A DNA stretch of 64,000 bases from Clostridiales bacterium (GCA_018372435.1 JAHAJA010000005.1:139628-203627), one strand, 5' to 3'. Numbered from the stretch's first letter, positions 34,116-42,859 are shown. The notes: generated by a model not told the origin, from the letters alone. A program made the numbers and translations.

Positions 34116-34892
34116 ATGGAGGGTAATGAAGGCTTAGATGCCGCAGCTTTAGCTGGAAGGATTTTGTTACAGAATGGTGCTGAGATTTTTCGTGTAGAGG
34201 AGACGATCGAGAGAATAGCAAAATCATATGGATTGGAAGGAAATAGTTCGTTTGTACTAAGTAGTGGAATATTCATTACGGAGGAAAAGGACGATAAGCA
34301 TTTCTATGCCAATGTGAAGCATATTCCTCTAAGTACGGCACATCTGGATAAAGTTGCAGCAGTGAACCAGCTTTCTAGAGAAATAGAAACGGGAAAATAT
34401 ACGCCGGGAGAGGCAATAGAAGAGCTACATAAAATAGAAAACATGCCTGAGAATCCCAAAGTTGCGCAGATTATTGCAGCGGGTGTTGGTAGTGCTTGTT
34501 TTGGATATCTCTTTGGAGGTTCGATATTTGATAGTCTTACAGCATTCCTAGTAGGAGGTTTGTTATGGGTGTTTCTTGGCTTTATGTCAAAGCGAAAGAA
34601 ACGAATGACAAAGATTATGTTGAATCTAGGTGGTGGTATGTTTTCAACAACGTTGTCTATTCTGGGATACCATTTAGGAATTGGGGATAACCTAAATCAT
34701 ATTATAATAGGTTCAATTATTCCGCTTGTTCCAGGAGTAGCATTCACGAATGCTATTCGAGATATAGCTAATGAAGATTATATTAGTGGTATTGTTCGAT
34801 TAGTGGACGCATTATTAATAGCATTCTGTATTGCTTTAGGTGTAGGAATTGTAATAACTGTATATCATAAAGCTATGGGGGGAATCGGATGA
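34116..34892 (+). CDS. Threonine/serine exporter family protein, large subunit (ThrE N-terminal/YjjP-like)
   Basis: The 258-residue protein has a soluble N-terminal domain (AGRILLQNGAEIFRVEETIERIA, then the FVLSSGIFIT strand) and about five transmembrane helices after residue 120, with GSIIPLVPGVAFTNAIRDI. This matches the DUF1212 half of ThrE-type transporters, which export threonine and serine; in enteric bacteria the YjjP/YjjB pair exports succinate. The stop overlaps the next start (ATGA at 34889-34892), so the two subunits are translationally coupled. The substrate is not certain. Confidence 0.87.
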   Translation: MEGNEGLDAAALAGRILLQNGAEIFRVEETIERIAKSYGLEGNSSFVLSSGIFITEEKDDKHFYANVKHIPLSTAHLDKVAAVNQLSREIETGKYTPGEAIEELHKIENMPENPKVAQIIAAGVGSACFGYLFGGSIFDSLTAFLVGGLLWVFLGFMSKRKKRMTKIMLNLGGGMFSTTLSILGYHLGIGDNLNHIIIGSIIPLVPGVAFTNAIRDIANEDYISGIVRLVDALLIAFCIALGVGIVITVYHKAMGGIG

Positions 34893-35329
34893 TAGGACAA
34901 TTTTTAGCTGCTACATTTGGAACAATTGCATTTTCCTTACTATTTAGTGTGCCTAAGCGATATTACCCGTGGTGCGGATTGGTTGGAGGGACAGGTTGGC
35001 TTTTTTACTTGATTTTTTCAAAATATGTTGGAATTGTGATAGCATGTTTTATCGCAACTTGTGTAGTTGTTTGTCTAAGTAGGCACTTGGCAACGAGAAT
35101 GAACTGTCCAGTAACGTTATTTTTGTTATCTGGAATATTTTGTCTTGTGCCAGGTGCAGGAATCTATTGGACAGCATACTATACTATTATGGAACAATAT
35201 AGTCTTGCATCAGCAAAAGGATTTGAGACATTCAAAATGGGGATAGCGATTGTTCTGGGGATTACATTAGTATTCGAGATACCGCAAGAATTCTTCAAAC
35301 GAAGGATTACAAAGAGAGATCGAGTATAA
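34889..35329 (+). CDS. Threonine/serine exporter family protein, small subunit (YjjB-like)
   Basis: A 146-residue membrane protein with four predicted helices and the motif FCLVPGAGIYWTAYY, which mirrors the LVPGVAFTNAI motif of its partner and is typical of the C-terminal (DUF3815) half of ThrE. It overlaps the large-subunit gene by four bases. Together they should form one inner-membrane exporter. Confidence 0.87.
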   Translation: MIGQFLAATFGTIAFSLLFSVPKRYYPWCGLVGGTGWLFYLIFSKYVGIVIACFIATCVVVCLSRHLATRMNCPVTLFLLSGIFCLVPGAGIYWTAYYTIMEQYSLASAKGFETFKMGIAIVLGITLVFEIPQEFFKRRITKRDRV

Positions 35330-35374
35330 TATAGTTAGAATAAGTGAAGACATCAATGATGGGAGGTTTAGAAG

Positions 35375-35932
35375 ATGGAGGTTGGAATGAACAGAGAGGA
35401 AGCATACCAACTGCTTGAGAATAATGTTATTGATACGATTCATGAATGGCAAGTGAAATTAGGTTATACAGAGGAAATGATACGAATCTATTATAATAGA
35501 GATTCGTTAGAACATCTTGTGAAGTTACCACTACCAACTATACTAGAAGCGAAAGAGTTTCTGATAGCATGGCGTGAAACGGTTCAGGACCATCTGGGTA
35601 AAGTGCATCTAAGCAACAATGAGGAGAGATTTTGCATCGGTATACCAGCAGAAGGAACGAAGTATGTTCATGAGCAGAGGAAAGGAAGTACCTTTTTGCT
35701 TAATTTGATGGAAGTGTTGAAAGAGACTACCTGTTCAATTGAACAAATCCTTGAAGTATTCAAGAAGAGGTCACCAAACGTTATTTGTGAGAGAGCGGTG
35801 GATGAAGAATTTGATTATGTAATCTACTATGAGAATGATGCATTAGATTCTTTTCGATACTGTTTTAGCTTAGGCGAGATGGGAGCGTTTTATCATAGAT
35901 TTTCTGAGTATGATTATCAAACCGTACGCTAG
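35375..35932 (+). CDS. Conserved-looking protein of unknown function
   Basis: The 185-residue soluble protein starts at ATG 35375 behind GGGAGG (ATG 35387 is an alternative). It is acidic and mainly helical in character (AYQLLENNVIDTIHEWQVKLG), with a central IPAEGTKYVHEQ and a Tyr/Phe-rich C-terminus. It may belong to the DUF3877 family of gut clostridia, but I hold that weakly. It lies 45 bases after the exporter pair and could be co-transcribed. Confidence 0.7.
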   Translation: MEVGMNREEAYQLLENNVIDTIHEWQVKLGYTEEMIRIYYNRDSLEHLVKLPLPTILEAKEFLIAWRETVQDHLGKVHLSNNEERFCIGIPAEGTKYVHEQRKGSTFLLNLMEVLKETTCSIEQILEVFKKRSPNVICERAVDEEFDYVIYYENDALDSFRYCFSLGEMGAFYHRFSEYDYQTVR

Positions 35933-35940
35933 GAAATTAC

Positions 35941-36033
35941 AAATTGACTTATGATATAGAAGTCAATTTAATTAGATTATTAATAATATAAGGGTTCTGA
36001 TTCTTTTACTCTAAAAAGAAGGTATCAGAACCC
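35941..36033 (+). terminator. Tandem hairpins before the CZB chemoreceptor
   Basis: AAATTGACTT (35941-35950) pairs with AAGTCAATTT (35960-35969), followed by AATTAG. A second stem joins GGGTTCTGAT (35992-36001) with ATCAGAACCC (36024-36033). The first resembles a weak terminator; the second lacks a T-run and may be a leader element. Confidence 0.55.
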
Positions 36034-36079
36034 ATTAGATTTAGCTTATAATAATAGCAGATATGAAGGAGGAGTTAAT

Positions 36080-37549
36080 ATGGTTTTTTCTAAAAAGACA
36101 AAATCTTGTAGTGAAATGGTAGGGTTATTGGAGTATGTTGATGAGGCATTAGCTGGAAAAGATGTAACATTGCCAAAGAGTGATCACCCCGTACATAAAA
36201 AGGTTATTGAACGTTTTGACCAATTATTAGTCAATGAAAAGAGAATGTCACAAGCAGCGAAAGGTGTACTTGAAGTAGCAGCCACATTAAGTAGTTTCGA
36301 TGTAGGAATGACACATATCTCAAATCAATTGATGGATTTTGCGAAAGATTTGGAGGCTCTTAGTGCTTCAAATCTTGCGATTGTCGAAGAAACTACAGCA
36401 ACAATGAATCAGGTTACAGATACAATAGATCAAACAACAGTGACACTTGAGAATCTATCGAATGATTCAAAGAATCTGTCTACTAAGAATAGCGAGAGTA
36501 AAGAACTTCTTGTAGAAGTTGAATCATTGAAGGAAGAAGTAGTTACCGATACAAAAGAGATGAATGACAAGATTGAACAGTTAGTTGAATTAGCTGTTGC
36601 AGTTGGTAAAATTGTTGATAGTGTACAAGGCATCGCTAACCAAACAAATCTCCTTGCTTTAAATGCAGCGATTGAAGCAGCAAGAGCTGGAGAACATGGT
36701 AAGGGGTTTGCTGTTGTGGCAGAAGAAGTTCGTAATCTTGCTGACAATACGAAAGATAACTTAGAAGGTATGAGGGGTTTCGTATCAAGTATTCATACGG
36801 CAGCAGAAGAAGGAAAAGCTAGTATGGAGCGAGCTTTAACGTCAACAAGTCAGATGAGTGAGAAGATAGATGCTGTATCACAAACAATAGGAAGTAACAT
36901 ACAAGTATTAGAAGATGTTATAGAAAACGTCGATACCGTGTATACTTCTATGCAGGGAATTAAAGTTGCAGCTACAGAGATTAATATAGCGATGGAAAGT
37001 TCAAGCGATGATGCACAACAATTAAGCGAGATGACTAAGAATATTCATAAAGATGCTGTGGAAAGTGTTAGTTTTGCAAAGGGTATCTCAAAAATTGATG
37101 ATCAATTAACGGAAATCGTTTCTTCCTTGTATGAAGGGTTACGTTCTGGAAAACATGCAGTAACGAATGATGAGCTTAGAACTGCTATTGAAAAAGCCAT
37201 GAAAGCACACAAAGATTGGCTTGCGAATATGAATTTAATCGTTGATAAGATGAAGGTACTGCCTATTCAGACAAACTCTAACAAATGCGCTTTCGGACAT
37301 TTCTATCATGCAATTCATATCGATCATACTGCAATCATTGATGATTGGAGAGAAGTGGACAAGCTGCACAAAGAATTCCACACAATGGGAGACACGATTC
37401 TAGATTCCGTTAGAGCCCATGACGAAAGTAAGGCAAAACAACAGTATGAGCAAACAATTGCATTGTCAGAGAAATTATTAGCGTTACTTGAAAAAATTGT
37501 AGCAACAATTGATTCAATGACAGCAAAACAGATTAGAATATTCAAATAG
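36080..37549 (+). CDS. Soluble chemoreceptor with C-terminal CZB zinc-binding domain
   Basis: The 489-residue cytosolic receptor has a helical N-terminus, a signalling coiled coil with the tip NQTNLLALNAAIEAARAGEHGKGFAVVAEEVRNLA (about residues 190-225), and a CZB domain after about residue 375: HKDWLANMN, KCAFGHFYHA and HKEFHTMGD, giving the three His and one Cys zinc ligands. CZB domains sense zinc, pH or oxidants such as hypochlorous acid through the Cys-zinc bond. No ligand-binding extracellular domain is present. It is followed at 13 bases by a CpXC-domain gene, probably co-transcribed. Confidence 0.93.
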   Translation: MVFSKKTKSCSEMVGLLEYVDEALAGKDVTLPKSDHPVHKKVIERFDQLLVNEKRMSQAAKGVLEVAATLSSFDVGMTHISNQLMDFAKDLEALSASNLAIVEETTATMNQVTDTIDQTTVTLENLSNDSKNLSTKNSESKELLVEVESLKEEVVTDTKEMNDKIEQLVELAVAVGKIVDSVQGIANQTNLLALNAAIEAARAGEHGKGFAVVAEEVRNLADNTKDNLEGMRGFVSSIHTAAEEGKASMERALTSTSQMSEKIDAVSQTIGSNIQVLEDVIENVDTVYTSMQGIKVAATEINIAMESSSDDAQQLSEMTKNIHKDAVESVSFAKGISKIDDQLTEIVSSLYEGLRSGKHAVTNDELRTAIEKAMKAHKDWLANMNLIVDKMKVLPIQTNSNKCAFGHFYHAIHIDHTAIIDDWREVDKLHKEFHTMGDTILDSVRAHDESKAKQQYEQTIALSEKLLALLEKIVATIDSMTAKQIRIFK

Positions 37550-37562
37550 AAAGTTGAGAAGT

Positions 37563-38171
37563 ATGGAAAGTATAGAAAAAAAGATCCCATTCACATGTCC
37601 AAGTTGTAAATCGGAACATATGGTAACTTGTTATGAACAATTAGGCCCTAATAAGAAAGAGGAAGTTATGAGCGCCTCTTTTTTACAATGGGACTGTGAC
37701 AGTTGTGGTCATAAAGTTAAGTTAGTTTACCCAACGTATTACTGTAACATAGAGAAGGAGTTTGTGGTTTTTTTGCGTCCAAATGTAAGTGATGCAAGTT
37801 GCATCACAGAAGATGAGAAGGAAATGTTCAAAGGATTTACGATGAGATTATGCAAAACAGCAGACACTTTCGTAGAAAAAGTACGTGTATTTGAAGCAAA
37901 ACTGAACGACCGAGCAATCGAATTACTAAAATTAATAACATTTGCAAAGATACATGTAGGGAATGATACGATTCAAGATATCTATTTCTATCGTATAAGT
38001 GAGCATGGAAGCTTGGAATTCACATTAATGTACAAAGAAGATATTGATGGAATTGATATTGACCAAGCAATGTATCAGAATGTATTAAACATTGTGACAG
38101 ATGAATTACCACCACTTGAAGATGATGTGTATTGTATTGATTTGAATTGGGCAGGGGCTCAGGTTGTATAA
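37563..38171 (+). CDS. CpXC domain protein
   Basis: The 202-residue protein has two Cys pairs, CPSCKSEH and CDSCGHK, forming a zinc-ribbon-like CpXC domain in the first 60 residues. The rest is helical with a Leu-rich middle and an acidic C-terminus. ATG 37563 is chosen over the TTG at 37554. It closely follows the CZB chemoreceptor gene; both proteins bind metal through Cys, and a shared redox or zinc-related role is a guess. The function of CpXC proteins is not known. Confidence 0.78.
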   Translation: MESIEKKIPFTCPSCKSEHMVTCYEQLGPNKKEEVMSASFLQWDCDSCGHKVKLVYPTYYCNIEKEFVVFLRPNVSDASCITEDEKEMFKGFTMRLCKTADTFVEKVRVFEAKLNDRAIELLKLITFAKIHVGNDTIQDIYFYRISEHGSLEFTLMYKEDIDGIDIDQAMYQNVLNIVTDELPPLEDDVYCIDLNWAGAQVV

Positions 38172-38202
38172 GTCTCCTGTCCTTTGAAAGGAGTATTATA
38201 AT

Positions 38203-38430
38203 ATGAGAGAAGTTAAATTCAAGATGGAGAGAGAGAATCTTGTAAAAGCTGGTGATAAGGTTGAAATCTTAGAGAAGAAATCGTTTCACTATTACTATAT
38301 CATAGAACCTGCAGTTGCTATGTCGGGCTGTATTGGACCGGGAGAACGTATTAAATCAAAGTTTGGGATTGTGAAAGAGATAGAAAAAACAGATCGAGGG
38401 TATTATGTTATTGTAGAATTCGATGAATAA
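38203..38430 (+). CDS. Small protein of unknown function
   Basis: A 75-residue ORF with a good GAAAGGAG site. The sequence is beta-rich, with a central HYYYIIEPAVAMSGCIGPGERIKSKFG and a final YYVIVEFDE, suggesting a small SH3-like barrel. It lies 31 bases after the CpXC gene and could share its transcript. I recognise no family. Confidence 0.65.
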   Translation: MREVKFKMERENLVKAGDKVEILEKKSFHYYYIIEPAVAMSGCIGPGERIKSKFGIVKEIEKTDRGYYVIVEFDE

Positions 38431-38487
38431 ATTCGAACTCTTTTTATATTTTAAAACATACTTTTATGTGACTCTTTTGAGAACTAT

Positions 38488-38545
38488 TTGACAGGTAGGC
38501 GTTACATATACTATTATAGTATTAAGTTTATGTAAGTACTTACAT
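38488..38545 (+). promoter_or_regulatory. Promoter and perfect LacI-type operator of the second GH105 gene
   Basis: TTGACA at 38488-38493, an 18-base spacer and TATTAT at 38512-38517 form the promoter. ATGTAAGTACTTACAT at 38530-38545 is a perfect 16-base palindrome matching the operator at 657-672 in 15 of 16 positions. Control by the LacI-type regulator of the pectin island is inferred. Confidence 0.78.
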
Positions 38546-38571
38546 TTTAAAAGAAAAGAGGAAAGATAAGT

Positions 38572-39711
38572 ATGGATAAGGTTTTGCAAGACAACATATT
38601 TAAGTATATTGATGAGTTACTAGAGAAGAGTACACCAGAAAAACCAATTTGGAATATTGAAAAGATTCTAGAAGGAAAACCAGCTGATTGGAATTATATT
38701 GATGGTTGCATGATCAAAGCGATTCTAGAGATGTATGCAATCACTGGAGAGAAGAAATACTTCAAATTTGCAGATGAGTTTATTGACTATCGAGTTAGGG
38801 AAGACGGAAGTATTGATGGGTACTCGGTAGAAGAACTAAACATTGATAATGTAAATGCAGGAAAGACCTTATTTGAATTATATGATTTAACTGGTAAAGA
38901 AAAATACAGAAAAGCAATTGACTTGGTTTATAGTCAGATTGAAAAGATGCCTCGTACCGGTGAAGGTAACTTCTGGCATAAGAACATCTACCCAAATCAA
39001 GTTTGGCTAGATGGTTTATATATGGGGCAACCATTTTATATGGAATATGAAACTAGATTTAATGAGAAGAAGAATTACGATGATATCTATAACCAGTTCT
39101 TTCAGGTAGTTAATAACATGAGAGATGAAAGAACAGGTTTATATTTCCATGCTTATGATTCTTCTAGAGAGATGTTTTGGTGTGATAAGGTAACTGGATT
39201 ATCTTCTAATTATTGGTTACGTGCACTTGGTTGGTATGCGATGGCATTACTTGACACACTGGATAAAGCAGATCCATCTGTAAGTGAGCCATATGAGAAG
39301 ATGAAAAAGATCTTCGTGGATTTGATGGATTCCATGTTACGTTACCAAGATGAAAGTGGTATGTGGTATCAAGTTGTTAATCTTGGCGGTATGGAACGTA
39401 ACTACCTTGAAACCAGTGGTAGTTCGATTATGGCATATGCTTTATTAAAAGGGGTAAGATTAGGCTTCCTACCAGAATCATATGCAGCGTATGGTATGAA
39501 AGCCTTTAATGGTGTTTGTGAGAAGTATCTTAATATCGAAGAAGGAAATATGCACCTTGGAGGAATCTGTCTAGTAGCGGGGCTAGGTGGAGTAGGAAAT
39601 CGTCCAGGTACATATGATTATTACATGTCAGAACCAATCGTTAAGGATGATGCGAAAGGTGTAGGACCATTCCTACTTGCTTATACGGAGATGTTACGTT
39701 TAGAAAAATAA
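38572..39711 (+). CDS. GH105 unsaturated glycuronyl hydrolase, second copy
   Basis: A 379-residue paralogue of the 2339 product with the same signatures: NFWHKNIYPNQ, WLDGLYMGQPFYMEYE, NYWLRALGWYAMALLDT and GVGPFLLAYTEM. No signal peptide: cytosolic. It stands alone with its own promoter-operator and terminator, more than 33 kb from the pectin island but bearing the same operator. The two copies differ across most positions, so they may separate substrates, for example unsaturated rhamnogalacturonan versus polygalacturonan products. Confidence 0.9.
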   Translation: MDKVLQDNIFKYIDELLEKSTPEKPIWNIEKILEGKPADWNYIDGCMIKAILEMYAITGEKKYFKFADEFIDYRVREDGSIDGYSVEELNIDNVNAGKTLFELYDLTGKEKYRKAIDLVYSQIEKMPRTGEGNFWHKNIYPNQVWLDGLYMGQPFYMEYETRFNEKKNYDDIYNQFFQVVNNMRDERTGLYFHAYDSSREMFWCDKVTGLSSNYWLRALGWYAMALLDTLDKADPSVSEPYEKMKKIFVDLMDSMLRYQDESGMWYQVVNLGGMERNYLETSGSSIMAYALLKGVRLGFLPESYAAYGMKAFNGVCEKYLNIEEGNMHLGGICLVAGLGGVGNRPGTYDYYMSEPIVKDDAKGVGPFLLAYTEMLRLEK

Positions 39712-39723
39712 TGGATACAAGAA

Positions 39724-39789
39724 AAGTTGCTGTTACAATAGTTAACCGTTTGCTGAGTTTATAATCAGTTAACTTTGTATCAGCAACTT
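39724..39789. terminator. Nested hairpin terminator
   Basis: AAGTTGCTG (39724-39732) pairs with CAGCAACTT (39781-39789); inside, AGTTAAC pairs with GTTAACT. It separates the convergent GH105 and DUF3006 genes and probably works both ways. Confidence 0.65.
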
Positions 39790-39794
39790 GTTTG

Positions 39795-40010
39795 CTAATC
39801 TTCCCAAAGAGAATTCAATTTTTCTTGAATTCGAATACTTCTGGCACTCGTTTCATCTTCGTTAATTGTATAAGTATTATCAATATATTGAATACAATCG
39901 CCTTCTTTTGCTTCCTTTGGTAAGTGAAAGCGAGGAATGGTAATGAAGCTACCATTCTCTTGTTCACACACAGCAAAAGAACCTTCAAAACGATCTATGA
40001 TATATGTCAT
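39795..40010 (-). CDS. DUF3006 protein
   Basis: The 71-residue protein begins MTYIIDRFEGSFAVCEQE, typical of DUF3006, a small beta-barrel family commonly encoded beside ComEC-like metallo-beta-lactamase genes. It has an AAAGGAG site and lies 36 bases downstream of such a gene here, so the pair is probably one operon. The function is unknown. Confidence 0.83.
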   Translation of the reverse strand: MTYIIDRFEGSFAVCEQENGSFITIPRFHLPKEAKEGDCIQYIDNTYTINEDETSARSIRIQEKLNSLWED

Positions 40011-40046
40011 AATAAACTCCTTTCTAAGTTCAACTAGGTAGTAGAC

Positions 40047-41111
40047 TTAACTAGCTGGTTTACATACCTTGCAAGGTTCATAGCCTGCTTTTTTTGCTTT
40101 CTCAACTGTAGTTTTCGTTTTGTTATTCTTAAGGTAACTACAACCTGATTTATGATATTTGTTACCAGAATCCGTAATGTAAACCACATTTGATTTACTA
40201 CTAGTGGTATCATCTTTGATTGAATCTGAAGTGTTCGAGTTACTTAGATCGGTAGCTTTCGCACTGAAAGTGATTTCGCTACCAGTACTCGTCGCTATAA
40301 TCGTTCCATTTTCATCTGTACGATAGGTTTTAATATTGTTTTTCTTTAATAAACTAAGAGTTGAGTCACTAGGGTGACCATATGAGTTATCACCAACACT
40401 GATTACGGCATAAGTAGGCGTAACCGCTTTTAATAAATCAGCGGTAGTGCTTGTTTTGCTACCATGATGACCGCATAGAAGAACATCAGAATCAAGTGTC
40501 TGTTTGTTTGCTAGTATATCTGCTATAGCTTCGGTTTCGGAATCGCCAATGAATAGAAAACTGTTATCTCCATTTACTAATCGAAGGCCGATGGAATAAT
40601 TATTTAGGTTCGAGCCATAATCCATAGAGTTAGGTGCTAATATAGTGAACTTTGCATTTCCAATCGTATAGGAATCACCAACAACAGGTTTTGTTATCTT
40701 AAGGTTCTTCTTAGCAATGGTATCTAGTAAAGTTTCAAATACCTTCGTATTATTTGTTTTTGGTGACATGAGAATCTTGCTAATGGAAAATGTATTAACA
40801 ACTTCAGAAGCAGCACCGATATGATCCGCATGTGGGTGGGTTAAGATAAGATAATCCAGTTTCTCAACTTTTTGTTCCTTCAGATAATTAACAACGGTAG
40901 CCTTATCATCAACATCTCCTGCATCGATTAGCATATAATGACCCTCTGATTCAATTAAAATCGAATCAGACTCTCCCGTGTCGATGTAATGAACTTTCAT
41001 AGCATTAGAAGGATTAGTTGCATCTGTACTGTTGGTTTCGAATGAACAACCTCCGAGGAAGAAAACTAGTAACATAGCTAATGCTAGATATAGACGTTTT
41101 TGTTTTTTCAT
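40047..41111 (-). CDS. ComEC/Rec2-like metallo-beta-lactamase lipoprotein
   Basis: The 354-residue protein has a lipoprotein signal peptide (LGGC, acylated Cys22), a metallo-beta-lactamase domain from about 35 to 275 with HPHADHIG (the HxHxDH metal motif), GDSETEA and LLCGHHGSKTST, and a C-terminal tail with SGCSYLKNNK and EPCKVCKP, a Cys-based motif often added to extracellular nucleases. It resembles the hydrolase domain of ComEC, thought to degrade one strand of incoming DNA, but as a free surface lipoprotein it more likely acts on extracellular nucleic acid or a phosphoester. The substrate is unproven. Confidence 0.88.
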   Translation of the reverse strand: MKKQKRLYLALAMLLVFFLGGCSFETNSTDATNPSNAMKVHYIDTGESDSILIESEGHYMLIDAGDVDDKATVVNYLKEQKVEKLDYLILTHPHADHIGAASEVVNTFSISKILMSPKTNNTKVFETLLDTIAKKNLKITKPVVGDSYTIGNAKFTILAPNSMDYGSNLNNYSIGLRLVNGDNSFLFIGDSETEAIADILANKQTLDSDVLLCGHHGSKTSTTADLLKAVTPTYAVISVGDNSYGHPSDSTLSLLKKNNIKTYRTDENGTIIATSTGSEITFSAKATDLSNSNTSDSIKDDTTSSKSNVVYITDSGNKYHKSGCSYLKNNKTKTTVEKAKKAGYEPCKVCKPAS

Positions 41112-41261
41112 GTGTAACTCCTTTGTAGATAGATCTTTTGTAATATATAATATAAGATATAGGATAGTAGTACGTAGGTCAGCTTTAGTATAACTATCTA
41201 TTATAAAAGCATATCATATAATACCTTTCAATGGAAGAGTGCATTAATACATGTTGATATA

Positions 41262-41291
41262 TTGACGAAGCAGATATGTATAAAATATTAT
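41262..41291 (+). promoter_or_regulatory. Promoter of the SDR gene
   Basis: TTGACG at 41262-41267, an 18-base spacer and TATTAT at 41286-41291, about 35 bases before the start codon. Confidence 0.6.
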
Positions 41292-41325
41292 AGTCAAGTG
41301 AGAAAAGGAGGGATGAAGGAAGCCT

Positions 41326-42102
41326 ATGAAACCATGCGTGTTAATTACAGGTGCATCAAGTGGGATTGGCTACGAATTTGCAAAGCGTTTTGCAATAGAA
41401 GGGTATCCAGTTATACTGGTATCTTCTAATGATGAAAAGTTAAGTCGTGTATGTACTGAATTAAAAGATTATATACTAGATTGTGAAAATAGAGCTAATA
41501 ACAGTAAAGTTATTAAGATTGTTCAGGATCTTAGTAAAAGTGGTGCAGCAGAAGAACTGTATCAGAAGGTACAGGCTTTGAATAAAGAAGTTGGTATACT
41601 TATTAATAACGCTGGAATTGGATATGCAGGAGAATTTATTCGAAGTGAGAGAAAGCTACAAGAGGAAATTATGATACTCAATATGAATAATCTCGTTTTG
41701 TTAACACACTGTTTTGCAAAGGCCATGGTGAGCAGCAAATCGGGAAAAATCCTGAATGTTGCATCGAATGGAGCGTTCCAACCGGGACCGTATATAGGAA
41801 CTTATTATGCAACCAAAACTTTTGTATTGAATTTTTCACAAGCGTTACGAGCAGAGGTTAAAAGATATGGGGTTACAGTTAGTACCTTGTGTCCAGGAGC
41901 AACAGTTTCCGATTTTGCAAGGCGTGCGGGAAAGCAACAGTTAAAACTATCCATGTCAGCAGCAGCGGTTGCAGATGCCGGTTTTCGTGGACTGATGAAG
42001 GGAAAGAATGTTATACTTCCTGGTATTCATAATAAAGCTGCACTTTTAGTTCCTAGAAGTATCCGTTCATGGATGATTGGTAGAATGTATGGTAGTAATT
42101 GA
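41326..42102 (+). CDS. Short-chain dehydrogenase/reductase
   Basis: The 258-residue classical SDR has the nucleotide motif TGASSGIG at residue 8, the structural motif NNAGIG, a Ser in the VASNGAFQPG region and the catalytic YYATK. It is close to DltE/YqjQ-type SDRs of unknown substrate. The Asn after the second beta strand (VSSNDEK) hints at NADP(H) preference, weakly. AAAGGAGGG precedes the start region. Confidence 0.88.
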   Translation: MKPCVLITGASSGIGYEFAKRFAIEGYPVILVSSNDEKLSRVCTELKDYILDCENRANNSKVIKIVQDLSKSGAAEELYQKVQALNKEVGILINNAGIGYAGEFIRSERKLQEEIMILNMNNLVLLTHCFAKAMVSSKSGKILNVASNGAFQPGPYIGTYYATKTFVLNFSQALRAEVKRYGVTVSTLCPGATVSDFARRAGKQQLKLSMSAAAVADAGFRGLMKGKNVILPGIHNKAALLVPRSIRSWMIGRMYGSN

Positions 42103-42181
42103 TGTAAAACCATCATCAAGGCAGAAGTTAGCCTACCCCGCGTGATAATTAAATGAAAATTAGCAATTAATAAAAAGATAC

Positions 42182-42240
42182 TTGACAAAGTTTCTCAATA
42201 AGTGTATCATATTAATATCAGTAATAATTACTATTATTAT
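42182..42240 (+). promoter_or_regulatory. Rubrerythrin promoter with AT-rich palindrome
   Basis: TTGACA at 42182-42187, a 17-base spacer and TATCAT at 42205-42210. About 12 bases downstream lies TAATAAT-TACT-ATTATTA, an AT-rich inverted repeat placed where a PerR-like peroxide repressor could bind; its spacing differs from the classical PerR box, so this is tentative. Confidence 0.65.
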
Positions 42241-42288
42241 TTAAGTAATATTCATTATAATATAAAAGGAAAATAAGGAGAGAATAAA

Positions 42289-42834
42289 ATGAAAAAATTT
42301 GTATGTCAAATCTGTGGTTATGTTCATGAAGGAGATTCAGCACCAGAAAAATGTCCAATCTGTCAAGCAGGAGCTGATAAGTTTACAGAGCAAGTAGGTG
42401 AAATGACTTGGGCTGCTGAACACGTGGTTGGAGTTGCTCAAGGTGTTAGCGAAGATATTCTTAAAGACTTAAGAGATAACTTCACTGGAGAATGTACAGA
42501 AGTTGGTATGTACCTTGCAATGGCTCGTGTAGCACATAGAGAAGGTTATCCTGAAATCGGTTTATATTATGAAAAAGCTGCTTATGAAGAAGCAGACCAT
42601 GCTTCAAGATTCGCTGAATTATTAGGTGAAGTTGTAACTGATAGCACTAAGAAGAATCTTGAATTAAGAGTAGCTGCTGAAAATGGTGCTACTGCTGGTA
42701 AATTCGATCTTGCAAAACGTGCTAAAGAAGCTAACTTAGATGCTATTCATGATACAGTTCATGAAATGGCTAGAGACGAAGCTAGACATGGTAAAGCGTT
42801 CCAAGGCTTACTTGAAAGATATTTCGGTAAATAA
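42289..42834 (+). CDS. Reverse rubrerythrin
   Basis: The 181-residue protein has the rubredoxin-like iron centre at the N-terminus (CQICGYVHEGDSAPEKCPIC, two CxxC pairs) and the diiron ferritin-like domain after it (NFTGECTEVGMYLAMARVAHREG, EEADHASRFAELLG, DEARHGKAFQGLL). This reversed order defines reverse rubrerythrins, which act as NADH-linked peroxidases (and oxidases) in anaerobes. AAGGAG precedes the start. It has its own promoter and terminator. Confidence 0.95.
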   Translation: MKKFVCQICGYVHEGDSAPEKCPICQAGADKFTEQVGEMTWAAEHVVGVAQGVSEDILKDLRDNFTGECTEVGMYLAMARVAHREGYPEIGLYYEKAAYEEADHASRFAELLGEVVTDSTKKNLELRVAAENGATAGKFDLAKRAKEANLDAIHDTVHEMARDEARHGKAFQGLLERYFGK

Positions 42835-42859
42835 GAATTAAGATAACATAAGGTTTTAC

